From the NCBI GenBank assembly GCA_905250115.1, contig CAJNOI010000029.1, forward strand, positions 620,001 to 684,000: a DNA stretch of 64,000 nt. Reading direction: 5' to 3'. The position numbers and the translations under genes were made by a program. The stretch comes from Adineta steineri. Lineage: Eukaryota; Rotifera; Eurotatoria; Adinetida; Adinetidae. This document shows, piece by piece, positions 1-10,787 of this stretch; position 1 is the first letter of the stretch; each line of letters opens with the position of its first letter. The notes beneath the pieces were generated by a model. The model was not told the DNA's origin. It worked only from the letters and a program-made list of their open reading frames with translations, and searched no databases.

Positions 1-540
1 GTCGAATGAAAAACATCGAATAATACATATGATCTAATAATACAAATAAAACGTTTCGACAGCTTGACCCTGTCCCCCCTATCAAATACATATTCCGTAA
101 TCTATGTGTCCATTCATTCACAAGTAGAAGTTTATAAGATCTAGAGAGAAATGATTATTCAGGTACATGTACAATATTAAACAAGAGATTATATGTATTT
201 GTCTATATAGAAATTCTTTTTATTTCACTTAGTGGAACCATTTCTCACTAAATTCAAGTCTATATGCAATATCATATAATAGATTATATATATGTACATG
301 TATGTATGTTTATATCGATTTTATCCATTCTTTTCATTTCTTCTTGATATGTATGACTAGAGGGTGAAGTGGAACAATTTTCTTTATTGACTAGTTTATT
401 TATTTACTATTGTGAATGTTATGAACTGCTCATTGATATAATCATATAAGAAATGTAATAGAGAGTTTTTTTATTTATTTTTCATGCATCTGATGTACGT
501 GATAATCTCACGATTATTTTTGACATTTAATTATTTTCAG

Positions 541-622
541 ATTTGTAATTATATCATGGTTTGAAGGTCATATTCGACGTAAATTAATTAGAGTAGATTT
601 GGTTAAATATCGTATTTTTTGA
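541..622 (+). other. orphan terminal-exon-like fragment
   Basis: After a good acceptor (TTATTTTCAG ending at 540) the sequence stays open for 26 codons to a TGA at 620-622. The peptide is basic (core WFEGHIRRKLIRVDLVKY). It could be the last exon of a plus-strand gene that starts left of the window, convergent with the nitric oxide synthase gene. No upstream exon was found in 1-480, which otherwise shows only AT-rich sequence. Product unknown; chance remains possible. Confidence 0.25.
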
Positions 623-685
623 TCTTTTAGGAATGAAATCATATATTTTTAATCAGTAATAAGATTCTTTTTTTCTCTTCCATTA

Positions 686-867
686 TTACTCTTTCATATA
701 AAACAATTGTTTGAAAAATCTATTTCTAACGAAATTCATAATAATGGTCCGCATTATAAATTGGCATAAACCACGATGACGTTTATTAATTGTTTTATTA
801 ACACCATTGGTTCTTCTTCCAATACCAATAGTTATTAAATCATCTGTTGGTTGAATAGTTTTGTTTT
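686..867 (-). other. orphan exon-like open segment, minus strand
   Basis: Reading leftward from a weak acceptor (TTTAAG) at 868-869, about 60 codons stay open to a TAA at 686-688. The composition is protein-like (core TIGIGRRTNGVNKTINKRHR) and unlike translated AT-rich intergenic DNA. It lies 600 bp downstream of the nitric oxide synthase stop on the same strand. It may be a last exon or a relic of a gene. Family not recognised. Confidence 0.25.
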
Positions 868-900
868 CTTAAATTTTCTCTTCTAATAATTTTTCATCTT

Positions 901-969
901 GAGGGTGTGGGTGTAAATAAAGATTTAAAAGACTCATATTCACCCAGGTCCACCGCACCCACACCCTTC
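901..969. repeat. GT-rich hairpin repeat, copy 1
   Basis: GAGGGTGTGGGTGT at 901-914 faces its complement GCACCCACACCCTTC at 955-969, giving an 11-bp perfect stem core (GGGTGTGGGTG) around a loop of about 40 nt. The arm contains TGTGGG, the unit reported for bdelloid telomeres. CATCTT precedes the arm, as in other copies in this window. Confidence 0.6.
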
Positions 970-1190
970 GAACAATGACACGCATATTTATGTGAACGAG
1001 TAATCGTCGTTTCATGATCTATCAAATATTGAAATACAGAAAAAGATCAGAACATTGAAGCGAAATCAGAGAATGTTTATGAATTGGAAAGTTTTCTGAC
1101 TTTCCTAAGATCTAAAACATATCACATGTTATGTTAGACATCTAGCATATTTTGATTTATTATACAGATTTATTCATTTCTTCTCATGCA

Positions 1191-1252
1191 CCATCTTAAG
1201 TGTGAGTGTGGATGTTTTGTTCTTCTCTTACTCACACCTATCCACCCTTAAA
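1191..1252. repeat. GT-rich hairpin repeat, copy 2 (degenerate)
   Basis: Left arm CATCTTAAGTGTGAGTGTGG at 1192-1211 and right arm ACTCACACCTATCCACCCTTAA at about 1230-1251 are imperfect inverted copies. The CATCTT lead and the GT/AC-rich arms place it in the same family as the copy at 901-969. Confidence 0.45.
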
Positions 1253-1465
1253 ATATCCGTAAAAACATCTACTCTAATTTCAACGGACTATTACAAATGA
1301 AAGTAATTAAAACAAGATAATTAAGCATTAAGATTCTGGAGTATTTCATCAAGAATAAATTAAAAAAAAATGAAAAAAGAAACAAATGATAACAATAAAA
1401 AACTGATACGTTGAAACTGTCTTAGGCAATCATTTTACAATAAGAACGATCATCGTTAGTCTGAT

Positions 1466-4400
1466 CTAGCCGAACATAACTTGCTTGATTCGACCAAACT
1501 GTTTGTATTGTTTGACAAGATTAGTTGCTTGAATAAATGTTAAATTGTCTTCGCCACATGATTGTAAAATAGATGCTAGCGTTGATTCGATTCCTTGGCA
1601 TGAGCGAGTTGATCCACACATATATACAAATGCAGTGTCGTCACTTAATATTGAATAAATCATATCTTCATATTCCAACATAACATCTTGAATATATCGT
1701 TTGACAACAGCATTTTCTCTCGAAAATACTGGAATAATAGCTGTGAGAAGTTTGTTACTTTCTCCGCGTTGACTTGTAAGTGACTGAAGTTCTTTAGCAT
1801 AAAGAAAATCACTTGATGAACGACAACCCATAAATAAGATACGTTCAACTTGTACACTTCCTTGCGATTGTTCTAAGAATTCTAGTTCTTGCCAGAAAGC
1901 TCGAAATGGTGCAATACCAGAGCCAACAGCAAACATTAAAAGCGGGCTATTAAGTGGAAGAAATGCATCACCACCACATAGCATATCTCTAGTCATACTG
2001 ATCGACAAACTATCTTGACCTGGCAAGCGAAAATGAGGATTCGGTGATATAAACAATCGAACTCGACTTGGTTTTCGTGGAAATGTTGAGTGAATTGGTT
2101 TTCCATCTGGTGATAATTTCGGTAGTGTTTGCTGCAAATAGTTCGAACAAATACCTTTCCGAAGAACTCCATGTGATGTCGTGTATGTTACGACACTGAC
2201 AGTTATGTGCAATTGATTTGGATAACAATTACTTGACGACGATATAGAATAATATCGTGGTTGAAGTGGAGGCAGGAGCTACAGATAAAAAAGACACAAA
2301 ATTATTGATCTACTATTTATTATTCTGTTTTTATATTAGTACTGGTATGTATGTTTAGAAAGACCATATATTCAACTTCTCTCATTATTGAAAAATATGA
2401 ATCAGTATATGGATTATGCACGAACGGGAATTATATGGATGGTTGAATAACAACTCATTAGTTTATAAAAGATTTTATCTAGTGTTTGTGACTGTCTTGA
2501 TGAAAGATTTAACTATTCAGAAAACGTTAGTTGGAGTCGTAGTTAATTAAATGATAGCAATACGTTAATAAAAATAAAAATTTAGATGAGAAATCTTACT
2601 TGAATGAGCTCTTCAAGAGGTATTTGGATCGATCGAAACATTTCTAATGTTTCTTTAACAGTTGGTGAATTGACAATCCAATCAGTATATCTTTGTCCAC
2701 CTTTACCTAATTCCATTAACTGTCGTTGTTCATTTGTATTTTTAGCATATGTAGCAATTATATTCAACGTATGTGGTCGTAATGGCGTAGTCAAATCAAC
2801 GAAATTTGTTAAGATTTGACGTAATGTTTGATACTTTCCATTGGTATAACTTGATAATGAACAAGGAGCAATTAAAAGTTTATTTCCTAGTTGCCATCCA
2901 CATGCTGTAATAACACCATTAACATTGGATAATGTATTTTCTGGTAGAATACAAACATGATCACCCGGATAATAATCCAAATCAGTTGTATCTAATACGA
3001 TTAAACGAACGGATCGATATTGATCGCTACTGGCATTAGTAAAACTTGAAGGAATTGTCACTTTCTTTTTTGGTTGTATATTTTCTGATAATGATAATGC
3101 CCGATGATCTTGTCGACCAGAATCATTAATACTATTGTCAGAACCAGTTAGTTCGATATTTTGTAAGACAGTAGCGAGATATGGATTTTCTTTCGTGAAA
3201 AGTCCAACTGGCTCAGACGGAATTGTTTCAGAATTGTTTGTATTAAATATTAAAGTAGAAGGCGTTGGTCGAAAAGGTTTAATCAGATTGACTTGCTGCT
3301 CGACATAGGAACCTTGTCTGCTCGTAGAAGGAGGACGATCTAGTGCAGAAAGTCGGATATCTTTCTCACGTGAAGAAGCATATGGATATGCTGTTTTTAA
3401 GGCTATAACAGTGTTTTCTTCCCATTCATTGTAACTTTTGTATTGTTGATTGAGTGCATCACATGTAGCAAATGGAGCTAGTCGATGTGCACCAAGTAAT
3501 TGGAACGAAGTATCAACTAGTTTTCCAAATCCACAAAAAAAAGGATATGCTGATGAACCAATGGCGCAGACAGCATAAGAACACCAATGCAACGGAAATT
3601 TATTTATTTCACTTGATTGGAAAGGATTATTGTGAAGACTGATATGTTTCATATTACTGGTGCTGTTATTAATACCAATATCAGTCACATTTTGCAGCCA
3701 TTGTTCTACTTTTTTCCCACCTTCTGGTGCATTTCCTTTACCAAATGTTGATGTTATAATGAAGATAATTGCTGGAGTGTTTTTGTTAGTTTGTTCAAAT
3801 GAATATGAATCTAATTCCATTATTATTGCATTGTAACCTGTAATTTTTAATCGTTTGACCATTTGTTCAGCATATGATTGTGCTGTTCCGCTAGCTGATG
3901 CATAGAGAACATGGATAGAAACTCTTAGCTCCGTAGTTGACAAGGCAGACCGTATATTTTCTGTACATAATGTCAGATTTTGTTTATGTTCAAGAAACGG
4001 AACATAGTATGTCCAAGGATCCCGTTGACTTAACAATCGTGGTTTGAGAACATAATTTAACATTTCTTGATGAAACAAACTGCTCATACCGCTACTAATC
4101 GGTGGTACGAGCCATACCCAATCAGCTGGAGTATTTCCTCGTAGAATTGCTTCTTGTTTCATAAATTTTATAAATCCAGCAGCAGCTGTATGGTGATCCA
4201 CAATAGTTATTTTGGCTTTTTGAAATGAATAAAGAGCAGCTGCATTAACTTCTAAATATAATCGATCGACGTTCAACTGACTATTGGCCGCAGTAGTAAC
4301 ATCAAGATTCAAGAAAGCAGCTAACTTTGGAATAACATTGTAACGTTGGATATCACAAAGATTTCTTCCAATTTCAGTTTCCATAAACCAACCACTAAAT

Positions 4401-5419
4401 GGAACACATCGATAAAAAATGCCACCAATTTCAAAAGCTTGATCACAAACGTAAGGTTGAACAACCCATCGTAGACCTAGCTTTTTAATTGCTGCATCAT
4501 ATTTCGGATCAGCATGTGACAAGACTACTTCAAGACGTAGATCTTGCGGGAGTTCATACCAACTTGGAGGTTCATTTGGATCAACTTGAACGATAATGGG
4601 TAGTAAATCCCACTGTGTTCTTTCTGTTTTTGGTATATTCCACCCAAGTTGCAGTGCTGCTTTAGTTAAATGTAGATTCGCTGGATCACCGAGTAGTGTA
4701 CCATCTGCTTGTTCATAACAAGCATAACGTAGATACTGTGTTGACCATATTCGTGCTCGAGGACTGAATACAAGAACCGATGCTTGTAGTGTACCGTTAT
4801 TATATCCAACACGGATGTGATCACATATTTGTTTAAACATGTCACGGTTGGTTTTCACATCTCGACGATCGATAATTGTGAGATCACGCCAAAATAACCG
4901 ATTAATACAGCGTGCTGCATTACGCCAAGCTAATTGACAACCATATTCGATTTCATCAGTTGTATGTACATAGCTACGTGTATGTTCAATCTCGAGTTCA
5001 ACTTGTTCTAATCGTTTTTTATAATCTGCTTCCGAAGTATTTTTGTCTTTATGAAAAATTTGAAGGTAATCATATGCTTCTTTTCGGATGTAATCGGCTG
5101 AGTGCGATTCTAATTCATCTATAACGTTGCTACTATTTGATTTATTTTGATTTGCATGTGGAGCAAGTGACATTAATGTTGATGTACAGACATGATGACG
5201 GCAATCTTTATAAATATTCGGTAGTGGACCGGTTACTGAGATTGATTCGCCTGTCTGGTAATTTTTTAGTTGAAATTGATCGATTTCGGGTCCCCAAAGC
5301 AATCTGTTTTCAGCTGTATTTTCTGCAGATGATAATGAATCACCCACAGCTGAAAACTCTTCTCCGGAAATAAATGGACATTTTCCTGAATTAATTAAAA
5401 CTATTTCACCATCGTCCAT
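1466..5419 (-). CDS. NOS: nitric oxide synthase, complete, two exons
   Basis: This enzyme converts L-arginine to citrulline and NO using NADPH, heme, BH4, FMN and FAD. Exons are 5419-2600 and 2278-1466, with a 321-bp intron in phase 0; the product is 1210 aa. The start is the ATG at 5417-5419. Visible features: a CX4C zinc-tetrathiolate motif (C73, C78); the heme-ligand motif WRNAARC (C171); GWFMETEIG for arginine binding; DHHTAA and WVWLVPP around the pterin site; a flavodoxin-like FMN domain (VLYASASGTAQ, STFGKGNAPEGG); the FAD motif PRYYSISSS with KGICSNYL; and NADPH motifs GSGIAPFRAFWQE and FMGCRSSSDFLY. Exon 2 joins inside the FAD domain directly before PRYYS. The linker between oxygenase and FMN domains, where calmodulin normally binds, is short of basic residues. 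No N-terminal PDZ domain is present. Identity is secure. Confidence 0.96.
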
Positions 5420-5840
5420 CTTTGGTATTTATTCTAAACAAACTTAATATTTTTCTTGGAAAATAAAAAGCAGTATATAATAATTTTACCTTCAAGTTGT
5501 ATTGGTATTCTTCTAAACGAATAATTGAGTAAATGTATTCTAGTAGCATATAAATATACTGCATTTACTTCCTTTTTTTGAAGTGTTTTTTTCCCATCTT
5601 TATAGTGAATTACCAATACAGCACGCAATACAGAGAAGTTTTTTTCCCCAACTTACCGTGAGTCAATCACATATGGGAGTACGCATTTTTGCCATTAAAC
5701 CAAAAAGGTCATGACGCATGTCTAATAAAATGAAAGAAATTTCAATCTTATTAGTTCGTAGAAACATGATACAGTAATGAGTAATATAATAAAAATCTTT
5801 CATTCTTCGCTTAAACGTGGCACAGATAAGCTACAACACA

Positions 5841-5892
5841 TCTTGAAGGTGTAGGTGTTTGTTTTTTTAATAACCTTTAGCCACACACTCTA
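5841..5892. repeat. GT-rich hairpin repeat, copy 3
   Basis: TCTTGAAGGTGTAGGTGTTTG at 5841-5861 is followed by the GT-poor complement TAGCCACACACTCTAC at about 5877-5892. It shares the (CA)TCTTGA-GGTGT-GGTGT lead with the other copies, but the stem is imperfect. Confidence 0.45.
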
Positions 5893-7235
5893 CTAATGAA
5901 AATAGAAAGCGTTAAATGACATCGAAAGTACGCAATTGAAACGGTAAACGGAATGAATATGCATGCCCTTTTTAAGCCGATTCCATCCGATGTCAGTCTT
6001 TGTTGATTCTTTTGTACTAGTTCGGTTGTGCACGGCGAATTTTTACTTCAAATCATGTCTCACGAGAACAATATTCATCATTTTTGAATGTTATTAGAAT
6101 ATAAAATTCAATTAAGATGAGAAAAAGAATTGAATTTTTAATCTTATCATAGCTCTTCTCTTCTTTGTTAACGCGTTGTACATCTATGTAAGCGCCCATT
6201 AAACGAGAAACAAAAAGAGTAACACTTGTTATTCTGTTGTAAATATCAGTTGACTCATAACTCCGTGATAGATTTATGCTTCTTCTTTCGAAAAGATACC
6301 TTGCTTTCATGCATGGTATTATATTCAAGAAGATGATTTATTCTCAACGATTTTTGTCAGTCAAATGACTAACGACGAGCGGAACTAATAATTTCGAATT
6401 TGAATACATCGTAGCCAATGTTTTCTTACAACTTTATTATCTTATAATTATATTAAACATCTACTTTCATGTTAAGTATTATCGTCACAACTTTTCACTG
6501 CTCCACTCTTTTCTGCTTATTTGAATTATATGTGCCGAATAAGAACGTTGTATAAGTGATATTTACTATGAAAATAAATGATGAAATATCATTTATTATT
6601 TTTCTATCGTATTGTTCGTTTCAGGGGTCATCATGAGATGGGATATATGATTACTTTTTTTAAGAAAAATTTCATTCTGCATAGAGGTCACATTCGACAA
6701 TCGGTCGACTCATGTAATATATTCATCGCTTTTCTGTATCGATTAATAATTTTTACTCCAAACATTATCAAACAGATAAATAAAGGACTAATAAAACAGC
6801 AATCTAAATGTTTTCAGATTAATATTATAAAGTATTTCATAGTCTTTTGTTATAATGTTTATTCAATATCATTTGTCTTGGGCTTTAATTTATATTTTTG
6901 TATTTATGTATATGATTACTTATCTTTTTTGTTGATAATCAGAGCTTTGATTTGGTTTTATTAGGAGGAGGGAGAGAGAAAACGGAGAGATAGTCTCTCA
7001 GAAACAGAAAGAAAATCTTAAGCTTAGAGAGAAATGGTCTACATATAATAGAAAGTTTCCTTTTTGCAAAAAAACGGCTAATTCTCCTTGCAAACTATAG
7101 TGACAGCCGTTTTCTACACTAAAAACAATTAATTTTAGTCAATTCTTCAAAATCTCTCTTTGTTCTTTGAAGAAACTACATATTTCACTTTAAAGACTTA
7201 GAAGAAAGTTTTCTCTTTTGCATAAATTCTTTAAA

Positions 7236-7257
7236 TTGGTACTATAAATAGTACCAA
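7236..7257. repeat. perfect short hairpin
   Basis: TTGGTACTA and TAGTACCAA form a 9-bp perfect stem with a TAAA loop. About 130 bp upstream a second inverted pair occurs, AAAACGGCT (7071-7079) with AGCCGTTTT (7105-7113). Together they suggest a small decayed foldback element, though no target duplication was identified. Confidence 0.4.
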
Positions 7258-7570
7258 AAAGCATTCCATAAAAATTTTTAGGGAGAAAACTAATAGAATA
7301 TGAAATTTAGCAGGGAGAGATTCCTCCGCTTCCCTACCTAATCGTATGGCCTGTTAATAATAGTATTGTTGTTTTATATTTCTTATTTTTTTTCTACTTT
7401 GAGAAAGTACTATTATATAGAGAAAAGTATTGAAGTAACTTTTAATTTGTATTTATAAAAATAGGTTATCGTAAAGAGTGTGTTATAAAGGAAAATGATT
7501 ATTTGATTCAATAAATGACATTGCAGTACTAAATTTATTTTTCAATAGAGTTTTGTTACAGTGTGACATA

Positions 7571-7675
7571 TCCCGTGGGATGGGATGTGATGAATATTGT
7601 TTTTCAGTGAATCCCATGGGATGGGATGAGTCGCACTCTCCCGTGGGATGAAAAGTCCGTCCCATCCCATCCCAT
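7571..7675. repeat. GGGATG minisatellite with inverted last unit
   Basis: TCCCGTGGGATGGGATG (7571-7587), TCCCATGGGATGGGATG (7612-7628) and TCCCGTGGGATG (7639-7650) are followed by the reverse-oriented GTCCCATCCCATCCCATG (7658-7675). Three forward units plus one inverted unit could fold into a GC-rich hairpin, which stands out in very AT-rich DNA. Confidence 0.6.
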
Positions 7676-7867
7676 GACGACCCCTGCTTCGTATGAAAAT
7701 GTGAATTAACGCAGAGGAAGACGCTTGCCTAAATGCAGAAAAAAAGATAAGCATTATAAATTGGTAATTCGATAATAGCAGCGAATGGGATAAAACCATC
7801 TATATAAGTCTGTCTGAATCATGTGTGGGTATGTGTATGGCGTTCAGAGGAAATGACCGCCCACACT

Positions 7868-7925
7868 CATTGAGGATGTTTGTGTGTCGATGAAAGATGT
7901 AACAAGTACTCACACCCTCAAGATG
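7868..7925. repeat. GT-rich hairpin repeat, copy 4
   Basis: CATTGAGGATGTTTGTGTGT (7868-7887) pairs imperfectly with ACTCACACCCTCAAGATG (7908-7925), whose complement reads CATCTTGAGGGTGTGAGT, the family consensus. Immediately upstream a second pair, GTGTGGGT (7823-7830) with CGCCCACAC (7858-7866), may be a nested or neighbouring copy. Confidence 0.5.
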
Positions 7926-8432
7926 GTTTGATTGTTTTTATTAAATGAAATACTTCGATTCACATTATTGATATATATCGATGGCAAAGCTTGTAGGTGA
8001 ATTGGATATAAGGTAGTAGACATAGGCGAAACGATGACTAATCGTAAAGATGTAGATTTATAAAGCGGTTGTTTTTTCATTGAAAACTGAATTTATGGCC
8101 TTAGCAAACTCGATTACTCTTTTATCTCTACGTAGGCAAAAATGTCCTTTAATTTCGAAAATATAAGATTAAAAATATAGTACTATCTGTAATCAAACTA
8201 AAGATCGTCAAAAATTGGATCTATCATATATTTAAACTAATATATATAAAATAAATCTAAAATAAAAAATATACACGACAAAGATATAATCAGCATACAT
8301 GATGAATTGTAAAGTAGCGGACATAATCAATTCGAACTGTTTGAAAGTTCTATAATAAATGATTTCATTTTTTTTATTTCTAATTACAGCTTTTATTTCA
8401 ATGTATCGTAAACGACAAAATACAAAGCAACA

Positions 8433-9371
8433 TCAGTTAAATGTTACATTTGATATTATACAAGTCAGTCGTCTATTAATTATTTCTTTAATACATATTA
8501 TAACTGGCTTAGTAAACCGAAATAATACAATCATTAATAGTAAAGTTGATAAATTACCGATGACATAAGCAATTCGAAAATGATATTTTGGAGGATCAGT
8601 AAAAAATGATATAAATATGAAGATTGCATAAACAAAACAAATTGCGATTAAGATTGTTACAAGTATGATTGTGCGACGAACTATTCTTAATTGTCGTCGG
8701 GCACGAGATAAAGTATTAACCACTGTTATACGGTAACGCATTTCTTTAACATATCGAACTAATTTGAAATAGATAAATATTATCAACGACACTGGAATCA
8801 TATAAAGACAAAGTGTCAGAAAAACCATTGAAAATGAAAGTTGCAAAGGAATTTGACATATTTGATTGTCAACATTGTAGATAATATTACCATTGAATAA
8901 AAATCCAATCGGATATACAAAACTAATCATCCATGTTATACAAATAAAGAATAATTGAAATTGAATTGATTGTAAAAATAAACTTGTTGAATGAACAACA
9001 AGCACATATCGATAGAAAGCTTGTAAGAGAAATGAATAATTAAGCATAGCACATGAAACATAAGTTAAATATCCACGAAATATACAATAGAAATCTCCAT
9101 ATTTAATCTGATTAAGATCATTATGTAACGTGTAAATAGCTATACAAAATGCATCACTTGACATTATAAGTTCAGCTAAACATGTATTTGCAGTCAACAT
9201 CATTGGAATTGTATGGCATCTTTTATCGATTAAAATACATAATAAAAAAATTATTGAGAATATAACTGCTAAGACAGTAAATAAAATCATTAGAATATCA
9301 AAAGGAATAAACCATGATTTAATATCAATTCTTGTCAAATTGAAAACAAATGTTAACAAAGTTGAATTCAT
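8433..9371 (-). CDS. rhodopsin-like seven-transmembrane receptor, orphan
   Basis: A single-exon 312-aa membrane protein, ATG at 9369-9371. Seven hydrophobic segments can be counted, starting near residue 25. The N-terminus carries NST and NLT sites for N-glycosylation. A Cys at about residue 96, just before TM3, is the expected disulfide partner. The DRY box at the end of TM3 reads FYRYV (R121), so the acidic residue is replaced. TM7 ends with a short basic tail. The intronless structure resembles the receptor expansions seen in rotifer genomes. The ligand is unknown; a peptide or chemosensory role is only inference. It shares little sequence with the receptors at 10788 or 48895. Confidence 0.8.
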   Translation of the reverse strand: MNSTLLTFVFNLTRIDIKSWFIPFDILMILFTVLAVIFSIIFLLCILIDKRCHTIPMMLTANTCLAELIMSSDAFCIAIYTLHNDLNQIKYGDFYCIFRGYLTYVSCAMLNYSFLLQAFYRYVLVVHSTSLFLQSIQFQLFFICITWMISFVYPIGFLFNGNIIYNVDNQICQIPLQLSFSMVFLTLCLYMIPVSLIIFIYFKLVRYVKEMRYRITVVNTLSRARRQLRIVRRTIILVTILIAICFVYAIFIFISFFTDPPKYHFRIAYVIGNLSTLLLMIVLFRFTKPVIICIKEIINRRLTCIISNVTFN

Positions 9372-9652
9372 TTTTTCGAAATTGATAAGATAAGAATAAT
9401 AAATGAGTGTTATGAAAATTATTTGTAAATAAACTGCATGCTTTGTAGAAATAACTAGAAAAACTCATTCCTGTTTGAGGACATTTCAAAACTGTCACAA
9501 TGAGATTTTCAACGGAACAAATTGAGTGAAGAGATTTATAATTAAAAAAGTTTTTTTTTTATTATTATATTTAAATAGAATTTGAATGAAATATATTTTT
9601 CATGTGTGTCTTATAAACGTCATTTTTTTTAAATTACTTTGTCGTCTCTTAA

Positions 9653-10178
9653 CTCTCGGTTACCGTCCTCATTTTATAACTTGAACAGTGTCCTGGGATC
9701 CACGCGGACCCATCTCGTAAAAATTACAAAAATGATGATTTTGCTTTATGTAAGGTATTCATTGATATATTATAAAGTTCCAAATACTCTCCTCTCTACA
9801 GACTTATTTATTGCTTGTTATGGAGGCAATATAAGAACGCCCGATACGAAGAAAAAAAATTGACTTATACTAGTTTTTATCAAAGCGTAGTGAAAATTTA
9901 GTAATTTACAAAGAAAATGTGAGTTACTGTTATGGAAGGTGAACGTGCAAATGAATCAGAACGTATTTAATTTGAAAATAAACCGATACGCAACAGATGG
10001 TAGTTATAGAAAAGCGAAAAATCATATATAAACCTTCATTAGTGTTTTGGGGTCCGCGTAGACCCATATCCACATTTTTTCTCTCTTAGATCTGGGCATG
10101 ATTTTTCATATGGATATTGTACATCTACCAATGACTAGAGATTACATAAAACAAATGACTCGAAACAGTAACCGAGGG
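9653..10178. mobile_element. piggyBac-type MITE (526 bp) with TTAA target sites
   Basis: The element is bounded by TTAA at 9649-9652 and 10179-10182. Its terminal inverted repeats are CTCTCGGTTACCGT on the left and CCCTCGGTTACTGT (complement) on the right. Subterminal motifs GGATCCACGCGGACCCA (about 9696) and GGGTCCGCGTAGACCCA (about 10050) resemble each other and are near-palindromic. TTAA duplication with CCCT-like ends is typical of piggyBac. No transposase is encoded, so it is non-autonomous. Confidence 0.75.
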
Positions 10179-10296
10179 TTAACTGAATCAAATGCATGCA
10201 TGTCTTTGAGGATATCCGTGTTACGGATGGATTATAAAGAGTGATATTTTTTGATTTTTGTTCATAGCGCATAAAAGGTAGAGATATGCAGAGTAA

Positions 10297-10312
10297 CAAC
10301 ACCCACCCCCAC
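10297..10312. repeat. single C-rich arm of the GT-rich repeat family
   Basis: CAACACCCACCCCCAC contains the complement of the telomere-like GGGTGT core. No matching arm lies within 100 bp, so it may be a broken copy of the hairpin family. Confidence 0.35.
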
Positions 10313-10693
10313 TTTATATACTTTCCGCCTTTCTGAATAAACGTAAAGAAATGATTTAGATATTTTTTCAGTTACATAGCATCAACTTTTTATAATGTTC
10401 TCGAAAGAAACAGACTAAAATATAACATGATTTATTTATTTTTGCTCATGTTTAAATATCGTTTGGGCATTACAGAAAAAAAGTAAAAAATAATATGAAT
10501 AATAGGATTTTTATTAAATGTTTACAAAATTGAATTTTTTTAGTGAACTAACATTTTATTATCTGTAGACGTGATACTTTGAGCTTCGAACATATATACC
10601 CGCATTTATTGGTTATACTTTTACAATAATAATTATTGAACTAGTCTCCACACAATTTGAAAAAGGTTAAACAAGTAAATATAGCATTATTAT

Positions 10694-10730
10694 GAGAGTC
10701 AGTGTGAATGTCATATACATTCGCACTCTC
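10694..10730. repeat. short hairpin downstream of GPCR
   Basis: GAGAGTCAGTGTGAATGT and ACATTCGCACTCTC are inverted copies with a 4-nt bulge, separated by CATAT. It sits 60 bp beyond the stop codon of the receptor gene at 10788-11807 and could act in its 3' end, or be another foldback relic. Confidence 0.45.
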
Positions 10731-10787
10731 GATACTATGAAAATAGTGTATTGTTCATTTAGAATAATTCTTAGATAGAAATCTAAT

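Larger units (their letters stand above)
5893..8432. other. gene-poor stretch between NOS and the first GPCR
   Basis: No supported gene lies here. Open frames such as 6578-6964 (128 codons) are rich in Phe, Ile and Tyr, as expected from translated AT-rich DNA, and match no family I know. The stretch holds small inverted repeats (7071-7079 with 7105-7113; 7236-7257), a GGGATG minisatellite (7571-7675) and a GT-rich hairpin (7868-7925). Confidence 0.5.

Noticed and set aside
4912-5373. Plus-strand frames of 70 and 78 codons
   Set aside because: They are antisense to well-conserved NOS coding sequence and have no family resemblance.
6578-6964. 128-codon frame with hydrophobic segments
   Set aside because: Composition (Phe, Ile, Tyr, Lys) is that of translated AT-rich DNA; no motifs, splice context or homology recognised.
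6963-7341. Possible MITE with TAGGAGGAGGGAG and CTTCCCTACCTA ends
   Set aside because: The inverted match is too weak and no target duplication was seen; only the inner small hairpins were kept.
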